Shown: positions 1-8,767, counted from the stretch's first letter. The stretch is DNA of 64,000 bases from Clostridium_AD sp050717635 (GCF_050717635.1 NZ_JBOITO010000031.1:62001-126000); one strand, 5' to 3'. A program made the numbers and translations. The notes: generated by a model from the letters alone, not told the origin.

Positions 1-234
1 TTCAGCATTTTTATTAAGAATTCCGATTGAATTAATTATGATATCCGGATTAAGTTCCACAATAATTGCGTTTAATAAATTTAAGTCATGTATATCTAAG
101 ACTAGAGAATTTTCTTCCAATTTAATAATATGGCATAAATCATACACTATATATTTTTCTGATAGTGTTTTAAAATAGCTACTAATCATATGACCAGCCA
201 TACCAGTTGCACCTAAAACTAAAATTTTTTTCAC
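1..234 (-). CDS. RmlD-like nucleotide-sugar 4-reductase, N-terminal part (cut by window edge)
   Basis: The first 78 codons of a leftward gene lie here; the rest is outside the window. The start is GTG at 232-234, with a GAGGTGA ribosome binding site about 7 bases before it. The protein opens with KKILVLGATGMAGHMIS, the GxxGxxG dinucleotide-binding motif of short-chain dehydrogenases of the RmlD type, and continues with an NPDIIINSIG strand typical of that family. It follows the 2-epimerase gene by 12 bases and is in the same operon. RmlD-like reductase plus WbjD/FnlC-type 2-epimerase is the pairing used for UDP-N-acetyl-L-quinovosamine (QnlB/QnlC). That assignment is inference, since the QnlA-type dehydratase is not visible here. 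Confidence 0.75.
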   Translation of the reverse strand, partial: MKKILVLGATGMAGHMISSYFKTLSEKYIVYDLCHIIKLEENSLVLDIHDLNLLNAIIVELNPDIIINSIGILNKNAE

Positions 235-246
235 ATGCCATCACCT

Positions 247-1323
247 CTAATTTGATAATAAGAAATTTACAACTTTACTTGAAACATTATTGTCAATATA
301 ACCATCTGGATAGCTCCAGCATTTATTTACATTTGCCATAAGCCTTGCGCACATAATAATTTTGTCGTAATTAACACCTGAAACCACATTACTTCCACAT
401 TCAACTGTTTCTGGCCTTTCAGTAGTATCTCTTATTGTAACTGTAGGTATTTGAAATATGCAGCACTCTTCTTGGACAGTGCCACTATCTGTTAGTGCAA
501 AGGCTCCATTCTTTTCAAGCTTTATAAAATCAAAAAAACCAAATGGTTCACTATAAATTATATTTTTATTGACATTCAGTAAGCCAAATTTATCTATTTT
601 ACTTTTAGTTCTTGGGTGAACGCTAAAAATTACTTTACACTTAAATTCCTTTTGTATTGAATCAATAGCATTTAGTATGATTTCTAACCTTTCCTTCACA
701 TCCACATTTTCAGCTCTATGAATGGTTGCTAATATATATCTGCCTTTTTCTAAATTTAAAATCCTTAAAATATCACTTTTTTCAATATTTTCATCATAGT
801 ATCTCAGTACTTCAAATATTGGGTTACCTGATACAAATATTTTGTTTTTTGATATTCCATCTCTTAAAAGGTTTTCTCTACTCCCTGCAGTATAAGGCAT
901 AGCATAAGTTGAAACTGCATCTATTATCTTTCGATTTTTCTCCTCTGGTACCTTTAAATCAAAACATCTGTTACCTGCTTCCATATGAAATACAGGTATG
1001 CCAAGTCTCTCAGCTATAATTGCAGATAAGCCGCTATTTGTATCCCCAAGTATTAAAATTTTATCTGGTTTTTCACTTAATATGACTTCTTCTACAAGTT
1101 GTAGTAATTTCCCCACTTGTATGCCAAAACTATCCGCAGGTATTTGTAAATAGTAATCAGGTTTTCTAATGTCTAACTCCTGAAAAAATATATCATTTAA
1201 AAGAGAAGAATAATTCTGACCTGTATGAACCAAAATATGATCACAGTTCTCGTCTAATTTTTTTATAATTAATGACAGTCTTATTATTTCTGGTCTAGTT
1301 CCTAGAATTGTCATTACTTTCAT
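247..1323 (-). CDS. UDP-sugar 2-epimerase of the WbjD/FnlC/QnlC type
   Basis: A 358-residue non-hydrolysing UDP-N-acetyl-hexosamine 2-epimerase. The N terminus MKVMTILGTRPEIIRLS, the HTGQNY motif (about residues 34-39), GDTNSGLSA (about 93-101), HMEAGNR with the following PEEKNRKIID, and the late TDSGTVQEE motif match the subgroup acting on 6-deoxy-L-sugars (WbjD, FnlC, QnlC) better than WecB, which has TDSGG. It would convert a UDP-2-acetamido-2,6-dideoxy-L-sugar to its C2 epimer (L-FucNAc or L-QuiNAc routes). The start lies two bases after the stop of the upstream glycosyltransferase, and its ribosome site GGGGTGA is inside that gene, so the two are translationally close. The RmlD-like reductase follows 12 bases downstream. 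Confidence 0.85.
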   Translation of the reverse strand: MKVMTILGTRPEIIRLSLIIKKLDENCDHILVHTGQNYSSLLNDIFFQELDIRKPDYYLQIPADSFGIQVGKLLQLVEEVILSEKPDKILILGDTNSGLSAIIAERLGIPVFHMEAGNRCFDLKVPEEKNRKIIDAVSTYAMPYTAGSRENLLRDGISKNKIFVSGNPIFEVLRYYDENIEKSDILRILNLEKGRYILATIHRAENVDVKERLEIILNAIDSIQKEFKCKVIFSVHPRTKSKIDKFGLLNVNKNIIYSEPFGFFDFIKLEKNGAFALTDSGTVQEECCIFQIPTVTIRDTTERPETVECGSNVVSGVNYDKIIMCARLMANVNKCWSYPDGYIDNNVSSKVVNFLLSN

Positions 1324-1325
1324 AG

Positions 1326-3311
1326 CTAAATCACCCCTAGGTCTTTGACTTGTTCCAAATACTTATCATATTTTTCTTTAACCATAATAAGTTCATTTAA
1401 AAAATTTGTTCCTTGTTTTAAGCCTTCATCAATATACTTCATTCCCTCTTTTGCAAACACATAACAATATTTAATTAATTCTTCCTTGGTAACATTTCCT
1501 TTTACATATTCAGGTATTGCATTCATATTTATATGATTTTCAATTTGATTATAATAAAACAGTGCTAATACATAATTTTTTAATTGATCACTATTTTCAA
1601 ATCTATTCCATTCAATATCTGGAGCATATACTTCTTCTTTAAAATTTTTAATAATATAATCAAAAATTGAAACTGCTGAATCTATTCTTTTTTGTAGATT
1701 ATGGGACAAGTTATTGGAATGGATTCTATAATTTATTACAGCAGTATCAATTTTACCGTAGTTCCAGTTATATTTAATAAACTGTAATGAGTTTAAAGTA
1801 TCTGAGGAAAAATCATTATTTCTATATATTATCCAATTTATTTTATTGCTCCTAAAAAAACTCAATCTATAGAGGCAATTCATAGGTATAAGTCCAGACC
1901 CAGTAGCAAATATATGTTTAACCACATCACTTTGTGGATAAACTGCATTATCCCACTGCTGAACTTTCATATTATTTTCATCTACTATATTAAGACTACT
2001 AAATACATAGTCTTTATCAGGATTTTTTTCTAAATAATCTACAAATTTCTGGATAGCATCAATTTGAACAAAATCATCACAAGCAAGCCATTGAAAATAT
2101 TTACCCTTTGCATTACTAATAATTTCTTGAATTCCCCTTGATGCTCCACCAGAGTTAGATTCATGATAAATAACATTTATATTTTTATATTTTTCCTCAT
2201 AATTACTTATCATTTCCCTAGAATCATCTGTTGAACAATCATCAATAATTAATATTTCAATGTTAGCGTAGGTTTGATTTATAAAAGAATCTACACATTT
2301 TGAGAGATATTCTTTACCATTATAATTTGTTATTCCTATAGTAACTAATGGTCCATCTATTTTTATCACATTTTTTATTTCTTCCAAATTTCTAATCAGT
2401 GACTTTATTTTTTCTACTTGATCCTTAAATTCAAACCCATTTTTAACAAAATCATGATACTCTTGTGAGTTGTATTTATCCTCAGCTATAATATTAGTAG
2501 CCTCAGAAATTGTATTCCAAATTGACTCTTCAGGATATATATTTCTTGCTCCAACAAAATTATGAATTATAGGTTTTATTCCCTTAGTCATTGCTTGCAT
2601 AATGCTCATATTTTGTGATTCTAAAACACTAGTACATAAAATATAATTCTTATTTTCTAGCCAAGCGTCTAAATCATCCTGCCAACCTTCAAAAATAAGA
2701 TTATTTTCTATGCCAAACTCTTTTATCATTTGATTGAAATAAAGAACATCTCTTTCATCTTGAAATTGCCCCGCAATAAATAGTTTATAACGATTATCCA
2801 TATCATAAATAGCTTTAAAAGTATGGAGTAATAACATTGGACCTTTTTTATAATTTATATATCCCACATAAGCAACATTAAAACCCTGTTTTCTCTCAGA
2901 AAATGTCCATTTTTTAAAATCAATACCATTAGGGATTACAATTACTTTTTCTTTCGCTAAATCAAATTTATCAACGACAAAATTCATAATATGTTCTGCT
3001 ACAAATATGATTTTATCAACATTTTCAAAATTAGCCTTAGAAGGGTAATCAGTAAAAGCCTCATAGCTGTGGAGCCTGCAGATGATTTTCTTATTTTTTA
3101 CATTATTTAAGCTTCCATAGGCTACTAGTTCATCACACCACTCAAACCAACATACATCAGCCCATTCCATTCCTTCATCTATATGTGAATAGTCCGTTAC
3201 AATCATTTTTTTCGTTTCATATTCCACTGATAATTCATTAATAATATCGCCTAAAAAACTATCTAACCCTTGTTTAACAAAAAAAGCAATTTTCATTCTA
3301 TGACTCTCCAT
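1326..3311 (-). CDS. two-domain glycosyltransferase (GT4-like plus GT2)
   Basis: A 661-residue cytoplasmic protein with two glycosyltransferase modules. Residues about 6-310 look like a GT4/GT-B enzyme: VIVIPNGIDFKKW, then NVAYVGYINYKKGP, and the acceptor-side motif SVLESQNMSIMQAM. Residues about 322-560 are a GT2/GT-A domain starting VTIGITNYNGKEYL, with LIIDDCSTDD and an LACDD metal-binding motif. The C-terminal 100 residues are helical and unassigned. The start is fixed by an AAGGAGG site six bases before the ATG. It heads the operon with the two amino-deoxysugar genes, and a sigma-K-like promoter lies about 120 bases upstream. It probably adds two consecutive sugars to a spore-surface glycan; donor and acceptor are unknown. 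Confidence 0.85.
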   Translation of the reverse strand: MESHRMKIAFFVKQGLDSFLGDIINELSVEYETKKMIVTDYSHIDEGMEWADVCWFEWCDELVAYGSLNNVKNKKIICRLHSYEAFTDYPSKANFENVDKIIFVAEHIMNFVVDKFDLAKEKVIVIPNGIDFKKWTFSERKQGFNVAYVGYINYKKGPMLLLHTFKAIYDMDNRYKLFIAGQFQDERDVLYFNQMIKEFGIENNLIFEGWQDDLDAWLENKNYILCTSVLESQNMSIMQAMTKGIKPIIHNFVGARNIYPEESIWNTISEATNIIAEDKYNSQEYHDFVKNGFEFKDQVEKIKSLIRNLEEIKNVIKIDGPLVTIGITNYNGKEYLSKCVDSFINQTYANIEILIIDDCSTDDSREMISNYEEKYKNINVIYHESNSGGASRGIQEIISNAKGKYFQWLACDDFVQIDAIQKFVDYLEKNPDKDYVFSSLNIVDENNMKVQQWDNAVYPQSDVVKHIFATGSGLIPMNCLYRLSFFRSNKINWIIYRNNDFSSDTLNSLQFIKYNWNYGKIDTAVINYRIHSNNLSHNLQKRIDSAVSIFDYIIKNFKEEVYAPDIEWNRFENSDQLKNYVLALFYYNQIENHINMNAIPEYVKGNVTKEELIKYCYVFAKEGMKYIDEGLKQGTNFLNELIMVKEKYDKYLEQVKDLGVI

Positions 3312-3426
3312 TAAATCCCTCCTTATTCGGACTTATGTGTCAATATATATTTTCAGCATAATATATATAACATTTTCAGTATGTTTTTATGAATGATTTA
3401 AGTTGATATGCAACTACCCCGCTTAA

Positions 3427-3454
3427 TATTTTATGCTTTATCTAGGTAATAGGT
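3427..3454 (-). promoter_or_regulatory. sigma-K-like promoter for the 1-3,311 glycosylation operon
   Basis: Read leftward, AC, 17 bases, then CATAAAATA. This matches the AC / CATAnnnTA pattern of mother-cell sigma-K promoters. It lies downstream of the hairpin that ends the preceding gene and about 115 bases before the glycosyltransferase start. Confidence 0.5.
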
Positions 3455-3470
3455 GAGTCCTGCATAAAAG

Positions 3471-3505
3471 AAAGAGCTACTGAATATTATCCAATAGCTC
3501 CCTTT
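3471..3505 (-). terminator. stem-loop terminator after the 3,541-4,035 gene
   Basis: Leftward reading gives AAAGGGAGCTATTG, a 9-base loop, then CAGTAGCTCTTT followed by TCTTTT. The stem has one mismatch and a two-base bulge, and a U-rich tail follows. Confidence 0.65.
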
Positions 3506-3540
3506 ATATCAACACCACTAACTAATAATTATAAACTATC

Positions 3541-4035
3541 CTAAATTTGAACTTCCATAGCAGTTAGTGAATAGTAGTCTTCAATAGCACTTATAGTTAC
3601 ATTTTCTGTGACTGCTATTGTATCTGGTACACTTAATATAAATTCATATACTACTGTAGTGTTACATATTGAAGAAGTAACTGGATCATCTAACCATTCG
3701 AAACCTAAAGTATTGTATCCAACGTAAGGTTCAACAATAGATACACCTGTTTCTCCTATTCTTGCAGCATATATCTCAGTACCATTGCTTGTAATTGTAA
3801 GAAGAAGTGGTCCAAGTTCTGTTATAAGTGCTACAGTTTCTGGTGTTGCGTTGAATCTAAACCCAATAGCACCGGATAAAAGCACCTTGTTGTTTATATT
3901 TTTCATATCTAAGGTCAAAGTTCCTAAAACAACTGATGTGGTAACGCTATCTAAAACTATATCAGCAGCAGGCTGCTTGGAAATATTTTTTAAATCAACA
4001 ACTATTCCTGTACCTAAAATCAAGCTACTTGATAT
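3541..4035 (-). CDS. small beta-rich spore-surface protein, apparent ATA start
   Basis: Hypothetical protein of about 164 residues, rich in Thr, Val and Ile, with no signal peptide or membrane segment. It is a paralogue of the protein at 47,924-48,403: both carry an LxxLTLxxxNIxxKV block and a late beta-strand pair. The frame stays open upstream to an ATG at 4,149. That extension overlaps the promoter at 4,082-4,109 and contains a tandem 15-bp repeat encoding IEKIY twice, so it is unlikely to be translated. The only good ribosome site, AAAGGGGG, ends eight bases before codon ATA (4,033-4,035), which is followed by TCA AGT AGC. The paralogue begins ATG TCA AAT at the same place. The start codon therefore looks mutated or non-standard. 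Confidence 0.6.
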   Translation of the reverse strand: MSSSLILGTGIVVDLKNISKQPAADIVLDSVTTSVVLGTLTLDMKNINNKVLLSGAIGFRFNATPETVALITELGPLLLTITSNGTEIYAARIGETGVSIVEPYVGYNTLGFEWLDDPVTSSICNTTVVYEFILSVPDTIAVTENVTISAIEDYYSLTAMEVQI

Positions 4036-4054
4036 TTTAAATACCCCCTTTAAT

Positions 4055-4084
4055 ATTTTCTCAATATATATTTTCTCAATATAT
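4055..4084. repeat. tandem 15-bp direct repeat in the leader region
   Basis: Two perfect copies of ATTTTCTCAATATAT sit side by side between the promoter and the ribosome site of the gene ending at 3,541. In the extended frame they encode the repeated IEKIY residues. Confidence 0.9.
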
Positions 4085-4109
4085 ATTATGAGTGTTAGGA
4101 ATATTTTGT
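4082..4109 (-). promoter_or_regulatory. sigma-K-like promoter for the 3,541-4,035 gene
   Basis: Leftward AC, 17 bases, CATAATATA. Transcription would start near 4,075, inside the upstream part of the open frame, which supports a start codon near 4,035. Confidence 0.55.
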
Positions 4110-4174
4110 TACAGAAATTGTACAAGTCCTCAGTAGTACTATTTAACATTATTATTAATGTTTAGCATGAAAAA

Positions 4175-5551
4175 TCACTTGTTACTTTTCATATATAAAT
4201 CATTAATTAACTTATCTTTTTCTCTAATTAGATTGAATAATTCCCATAATTTATTATTATTAGAAAGAAGCAGTATATCATTTTTTTTATTTAAGGATAT
4301 TACTTTATCTAAGAAATTATTTTTATATATATTTATTTCGTGATGGGATGATACTTGTCTCTTATTTAATTCAATTATATTATCTTCAAACTCAGCGATT
4401 AAATTATTAAGATTCACAATATTTTTTTTCATCAAATTATTTTCGCTGGTGTTTCTTTCTAGCCTTTTGCTTAAAATCAGAATCTTTTCTTCTAAAAAAT
4501 CATCATTAGATTGTCCACTTTCTAAAGATAAACATTCATTTGATATTTCATTTATAGGATTAAATTTTATTAATTGATTGGCATTTATGGCATTTAATAA
4601 GCTCACGCTATTTATCTTACGCTCTAAATTTTTAGAATTATTATTCATATAGAAACACTTTAAGTGATCATTGAAATTTTTATTAAATGTAATTACGTCC
4701 TTCCATAATATCAAGTCCTTGGAACGCTTTAATAAAATTTCATCTCCTTGCTCCCATGTCATATAGTAATCATCTTTTTTAAAGAATATGGAAGGCTTTA
4801 ATGTGTTGGCATTTTTATCTGACAAAATTGATTTATCCCAAACTTCCTGTGTTTCCATGGCTAAATTTTTATGCATTATTATAGTTTGAATGTTTTTGTA
4901 AATTAATTTATTATACGCAATTACCGCTATGTTACTAGGACTTATGAAAAAACACACATTACTGCTATCTTTAAGTTCTATATGTTTGTCCATTTCTACC
5001 CAATTACCATTTGCGTTATCTAGCCTGTATAATGCTAATTTGCCTTTATCGTGGTTTAAATATATTAGTATATATATTTCACTATTTTGTCTTGCCATGA
5101 AATAAGGTTTAATTAATTTGGGACCCACAGACTGAAAAGTTTCTTTTAATTGCCAGTAACCATTCATGAAAAAGCTATGATGTATAATATGACTATTGCG
5201 TTTTGCATCTGTAAGCACATAAAATATATGGGGTACTGTAAGCAACATTTTTATACTTATACAGCGTAAAATAAGGTCCTGTTTTTCAGATGCAACATTA
5301 ATAATGTTATTACACTCAGGTAAAACCATGTACTTAAGGTCTCCACCGTCATTAATAAATATAATATGGATTTTATCTTCCATATCTATAGATGCTGAGT
5401 AGTCTTTTATATTGTATGCAATCTCATTTTGGCTCACTACTTCTCCATCTTTTATTTCTTGTTGAACTAAATTATTACTATTATTTATAGTAAATCTATT
5501 AAGTAAATTCCATGAATTTCTAAGAATAGATATTTGCCTATCATCAGTCAT
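4175..5551 (-). CDS. predicted beta-propeller plus coiled-coil protein
   Basis: A 458-residue protein with no family I can name. Residues about 1-320 consist of repeated 45-55-residue beta units with Trp and Tyr at regular places (for example NGYWQLKETF, NGNWVEMDKH, DYYMTWEQGD), resembling sialidase-like or lectin propeller blades. Residues about 345-458 are a charged heptad-rich coiled coil (EEKILILSKRLERN and onward). There is no signal peptide. It has the same plan as the protein at 33,719-35,290. The start has a GGAGG site five to six bases upstream. A CATAAATTA element lies upstream, but its -35 partner is poor. It could be a spore-coat scaffold or glycan-binding protein; this is inference from the neighbourhood. 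Confidence 0.6.
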   Translation of the reverse strand: MTDDRQISILRNSWNLLNRFTINNSNNLVQQEIKDGEVVSQNEIAYNIKDYSASIDMEDKIHIIFINDGGDLKYMVLPECNNIINVASEKQDLILRCISIKMLLTVPHIFYVLTDAKRNSHIIHHSFFMNGYWQLKETFQSVGPKLIKPYFMARQNSEIYILIYLNHDKGKLALYRLDNANGNWVEMDKHIELKDSSNVCFFISPSNIAVIAYNKLIYKNIQTIIMHKNLAMETQEVWDKSILSDKNANTLKPSIFFKKDDYYMTWEQGDEILLKRSKDLILWKDVITFNKNFNDHLKCFYMNNNSKNLERKINSVSLLNAINANQLIKFNPINEISNECLSLESGQSNDDFLEEKILILSKRLERNTSENNLMKKNIVNLNNLIAEFEDNIIELNKRQVSSHHEINIYKNNFLDKVISLNKKNDILLLSNNNKLWELFNLIREKDKLINDLYMKSNK

Positions 5552-5619
5552 AATATTCCTCCATATAAGTTACTCAATTTATTACTTATTATAATTTATG
5601 TTGAAATATTTAATTAAGA

Positions 5620-5646
5620 ACTGTTAAATAAATCCTACATAATATA
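5620..5646 (+). promoter_or_regulatory. sigma-K-like promoter for the 5,694 glycosyltransferase
   Basis: AC at 5,620, 16 bases, then CATAATATA at 5,638-5,646, a full match to CATAnnnTA, 47 bases before the ATG. Confidence 0.6.
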
Positions 5647-5693
5647 AAGGGAAGTAAAATATAGTTAATTATTTAAAAGTGGAGGATATTGTT

Positions 5694-7478
5694 ATGAAGA
5701 ATGAAGTAAGTTTATGTATGATTGTTAAAAACGAAGAGAACTACTTACCTAGATGCCTAAGCAGTATCAAAGATATTGTTGATGAGATAATTATAGTTGA
5801 CACCGGTTCTACAGATAAAACTGTGGATATAGCTAAAAGTTTTGGTGCTAAAGTTTACTATTTTAAGTGGAACAATAACTTTAGTGAGGCTAGAAATGAA
5901 TCATTAAAATATGCTACTAAAGATTGGATATTGATATTAGATGCAGATGATGAATTATACGCGCAGGATCAACAAAAATTAGTGGAATTCTTAAATAGCC
6001 AGTTAGAAGAAAATGCAATTTATAATTTTGAAACACTTAACTATTATGGAGATACTATTGATGATAACTCAATAACTATAAATTTAAATCCAAGACTTTA
6101 CAAAAATAACCATGGAACTCACTATGAGGGTGAGGTTCATAATCAATTAATAACTTCAGAAAGTAGTTATAATGCAATTTACAGCCTTATAAAAATTCAT
6201 CACTATGGATATATGAATGATAGTATAGCTTCTAAAAACAAGAGAAAGCGAAATATAACTATCTTAAATGAGCAACTAAAAAAAGACCCAGATGACTCTT
6301 TTACTCACTTCAATCTAGGCACTGAATACGCGGCATTAAATGATTATAAAACTGCCTTAGAACATTATTATAAATCCTATGAAAAGTTTGAACCTCATAA
6401 TGGATACAGTTTTCTATTAATATTTAGAATAGTTTTTTTAAATTATAATATAAAAGAATATGAGTTAGCTTTAAAGTTCATAGATATTGGTGCTCAGCAT
6501 TATCCAAAATTCACGGACTTATATTTCCTAAAGGCTCTTATCTTAAAAGATATGAATATGCCTACACTTCAGATAAAAGCTCTAGAAAAATGTATTGAAC
6601 TAGGCGAAGCACCTTCTGAATTAAAATGTTTATATGGAGTAGGGGACTTCAAAGCATACTACGAGTTAGGCAATGCTTATTTAAAACTCAGAGATTATGA
6701 TGCTGCGTATAATTATTATATTGAAACAATGAAATCAAAACCAGATTTTATTAACCCTTTATTCAACATCGGTCATATATTAAAAAACAAAAATACACCT
6801 TTTGATGATTTCAAAAGGATTATAGAAGAGTTTTTTTCTGAATGTCCGAAATCCAATATCATTATTGCAAATTTATTTTACAAAGAAGGTTTTTATAGCA
6901 CTACCTTAGAGTATATAGAAAAATGTGAGCTGGCTGGAATTAATACAGATGACCTCATGCTACTTAAAGCTAAGTGTTTTGTAATGTCAGGCTCCTTTGA
7001 TGAATGCATTAATATGAATAGTATAGTTGAAACTAGTTATTCTTATTTATATCTTTCAATGTATAAAGTTATAAGTTGCATATTAACTAATAATTGTGAT
7101 AATGCACTATCACTATTAAGTAATTTTAAAGAAGATGATTTATCAATATACGATACAAAACTACTAAAAGTATATACTCAATTTTTAAAATTAGTAACCA
7201 AAGAGCCTACCTCTATTATATCTGAGGAGGAAAATGAAAGTGATTACCTTGCTATCATTTTAGAAATCTGTGAAATACTCCTAATTAACAATGAATTTGA
7301 TAAACTTGACATAGCTGTAAATTTGCTAAATTTAATAAATAATAACTCTGTGCTGCTTAACCTTGGAAAACTATATTATAAATATGGATATATTGAACTT
7401 GCTAAAAAAGAAATAATGAGATCAATAAGTGAATTTGAAATATATGATGGGGAAGGTTTAGAGGTATTAATGGGCTAG
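5694..7478 (+). CDS. GT2 glycosyltransferase with TPR repeats
   Basis: A 594-residue protein. Residues 1-230 are a GT2/GT-A domain: VSLCMIVKNEENYLPRCL, then IIIVDTGSTDKT, and the metal-binding ILDADDE motif near residue 84. The rest is a run of TPR-like helical pairs (for example FNLGTEYAALNDYKTALEHY and YELGNAYLKLRDYDAAYNYY). This plan resembles SunS-type peptide glycosyltransferases and other GT2-TPR enzymes that modify proteins directly. The open frame extends to a GTG at 5,679, but that GTG is part of the GTGGAGGA ribosome site, so the ATG at 5,694 is preferred. It is monocistronic, with a sigma-K-like promoter and a shared convergent terminator. Confidence 0.85.
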   Translation: MKNEVSLCMIVKNEENYLPRCLSSIKDIVDEIIIVDTGSTDKTVDIAKSFGAKVYYFKWNNNFSEARNESLKYATKDWILILDADDELYAQDQQKLVEFLNSQLEENAIYNFETLNYYGDTIDDNSITINLNPRLYKNNHGTHYEGEVHNQLITSESSYNAIYSLIKIHHYGYMNDSIASKNKRKRNITILNEQLKKDPDDSFTHFNLGTEYAALNDYKTALEHYYKSYEKFEPHNGYSFLLIFRIVFLNYNIKEYELALKFIDIGAQHYPKFTDLYFLKALILKDMNMPTLQIKALEKCIELGEAPSELKCLYGVGDFKAYYELGNAYLKLRDYDAAYNYYIETMKSKPDFINPLFNIGHILKNKNTPFDDFKRIIEEFFSECPKSNIIIANLFYKEGFYSTTLEYIEKCELAGINTDDLMLLKAKCFVMSGSFDECINMNSIVETSYSYLYLSMYKVISCILTNNCDNALSLLSNFKEDDLSIYDTKLLKVYTQFLKLVTKEPTSIISEEENESDYLAIILEICEILLINNEFDKLDIAVNLLNLINNNSVLLNLGKLYYKYGYIELAKKEIMRSISEFEIYDGEGLEVLMG

Positions 7479-7509
7479 GCAAAGGTTTTTCGGCATATAT
7501 ATAAGCAAA

Positions 7510-7540
7510 GAAGGAAACCATTATTTATATGGTTTCCTTC
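7510..7540. terminator. bidirectional stem-loop between convergent genes
   Basis: Perfect 12-bp arms (GAAGGAAACCAT and its complement) with a 7-base loop, between the convergent ends at 7,478 and 7,546. Confidence 0.85.
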
Positions 7541-7545
7541 ACACT

Positions 7546-8340
7546 CTAAGCCTTATAAGATCCAAAAAACTCTGTAGTTTCAACATCACCTGGCTTTTCC
7601 TTTGGAATAACAGCCATATTATACGTCTTATCTATATAAAGGGGGCTTCCACTTAATAAATTATTATATTCATCCGCAACGTAATAATTGTCTGTATGAC
7701 CACTGTCATTTCTTTTTACTCCAATATTTATTATAGCCTCGTATTGCGAATCCTCTGCCACTGTTCCTATAACCCTAACTTGTCTCATAGTAGCTCCTAC
7801 TGGATTACAATGGGTTTTTTTATAATCATTGCACTCATTACTAATAACAACTTTAATAAAAGGAGTAAGATAGCTGTCCACACTCATTGAAGAGCCAAAT
7901 TCAGCAAGAACACTATGGTTTTCACTAAATAATGCTATACCAGTATTATTCAATTTATTACTTAACCATAATGAAACAAAGTAGGCTAAATTTACCGATA
8001 CAGCTACATCCGAAATTATGGGATTAAACTTTTTTTTAAGACTTCTATTTACTCTTGGCTGATTATTGAAACTTGTATAAGTACTAAAATAGTCACTTAA
8101 CGGGTGAATAAAAAATTCTTGTTTACTATCATTATAGAATTTATTTGTCTTGAATAATACAAGCTCTGCACTAGAAATAGAAACATTAGTTGGTATAGCT
8201 GAAATATCAAAAAATAAATAGCTAATATAGTTATACCCACCATCATTTCCTACAAATATGGTATTGTCATTTATATTTCCGTTAGGCAATCTATTTGTAA
8301 CAGTGAGACTTCTAGTAGCCGGAATTAGTATGCTTGCCAA
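7546..8340 (-). CDS. DNRLRE-like surface protein with C-terminal DUF6385-like domain
   Basis: About 264 residues, no signal peptide. Residues about 1-165 resemble DNRLRE/TGF-propeptide-like beta domains: SLTVTNRLPNGNINDNTIFVG, then SYLFFDISAIPTNVSISSAELVLF, and a late TPFIKVVI strand. The last 80 residues (VRVIGTVAEDSQYEAIIN to ETTEFFGSYKA) look like the domain I know as DUF6385; the family name is from memory. The start is taken as TTG at 8,338-8,340 because AGAGGTGG stands five bases before it; the GTG nine bases upstream overlaps that site. The neighbour at 8,430-8,717 is a lone copy of the C-terminal domain. Probable exosporium component. Confidence 0.65.
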   Translation of the reverse strand: MASILIPATRSLTVTNRLPNGNINDNTIFVGNDGGYNYISYLFFDISAIPTNVSISSAELVLFKTNKFYNDSKQEFFIHPLSDYFSTYTSFNNQPRVNRSLKKKFNPIISDVAVSVNLAYFVSLWLSNKLNNTGIALFSENHSVLAEFGSSMSVDSYLTPFIKVVISNECNDYKKTHCNPVGATMRQVRVIGTVAEDSQYEAIINIGVKRNDSGHTDNYYVADEYNNLLSGSPLYIDKTYNMAVIPKEKPGDVETTEFFGSYKA

Positions 8341-8374
8341 ATTTACCACCTCTTTTCTATAGCCTCACTTTAAA

Positions 8375-8400
8375 TCATGGAGCCATATGTGGCTCCATGA
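8375..8400 (-). terminator. hairpin after the 8,430-8,717 gene
   Basis: Perfect 11-bp arms around TATG, lying between the stop of the upstream gene and the start of the 267-residue reading frame. Confidence 0.7.
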
Positions 8401-8429
8401 AATTTCAAAACAATTATTTTTAACTAGTA

Positions 8430-8717
8430 CTAAACGGTATATGACCAAGCTGCTTCTACAGCACCAACTGTATCTGATCCCAAGAGCTTTGGTACAATTG
8501 ACAACGTATAAGAAGTATTAACTGCTACAGCTGTGATGGTTGCATTTTCTATCTGTAATATTCTATAGAATGAGCGATTTCTAGCTGCAGTAGCAGAATT
8601 AGTAATGTTTAATTTAACGGTTAAATAAGCAAGACTATTTCTGGCAATAGTTCCTGTAACAAGAACCGGACGTGGTGTGCCAGTTTTAGGAGTATCAAAA
8701 TTAAGCGTTGTAGCCAT
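8430..8717 (-). CDS. small single-domain surface protein, DUF6385-like
   Basis: 95 residues. It aligns by eye over its length with the C-terminal domain of the next protein downstream: VLVTGTIARNSLAYLTVKLN against VRVIGTVAEDSQYEAIINIG, a central RSFYRI against NYYVAD, and YTLSIVPKLLGSDTVGAVEA against YNMAVIPKEKPGDVETTEFF, both ending in an SY pair. It has no Cys, no signal peptide and no membrane segment. A GGAGATGA ribosome site precedes the ATG and a full-match sigma-K-like promoter lies 51 bases upstream. It is probably a late-sporulation surface protein; its function is unknown. Confidence 0.65.
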   Translation of the reverse strand: MATTLNFDTPKTGTPRPVLVTGTIARNSLAYLTVKLNITNSATAARNRSFYRILQIENATITAVAVNTSYTLSIVPKLLGSDTVGAVEAAWSYTV

Positions 8718-8767
8718 AAAATATTCATCTCCATGAATTTATTTTTTTAGGATTTTCAGTCCTTGTT

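Noticed and set aside
247..1323. Plain WecB UDP-GlcNAc 2-epimerase
   Set aside because: The TDSGTVQEE motif and the RmlD-like neighbour fit the WbjD/FnlC/QnlC group better.
4036..4149. N-terminal extension of the 3,541 gene product
   Set aside because: It lies on or upstream of the predicted promoter and transcript start, contains a tandem DNA repeat, has no ribosome site, and is absent from the paralogue.
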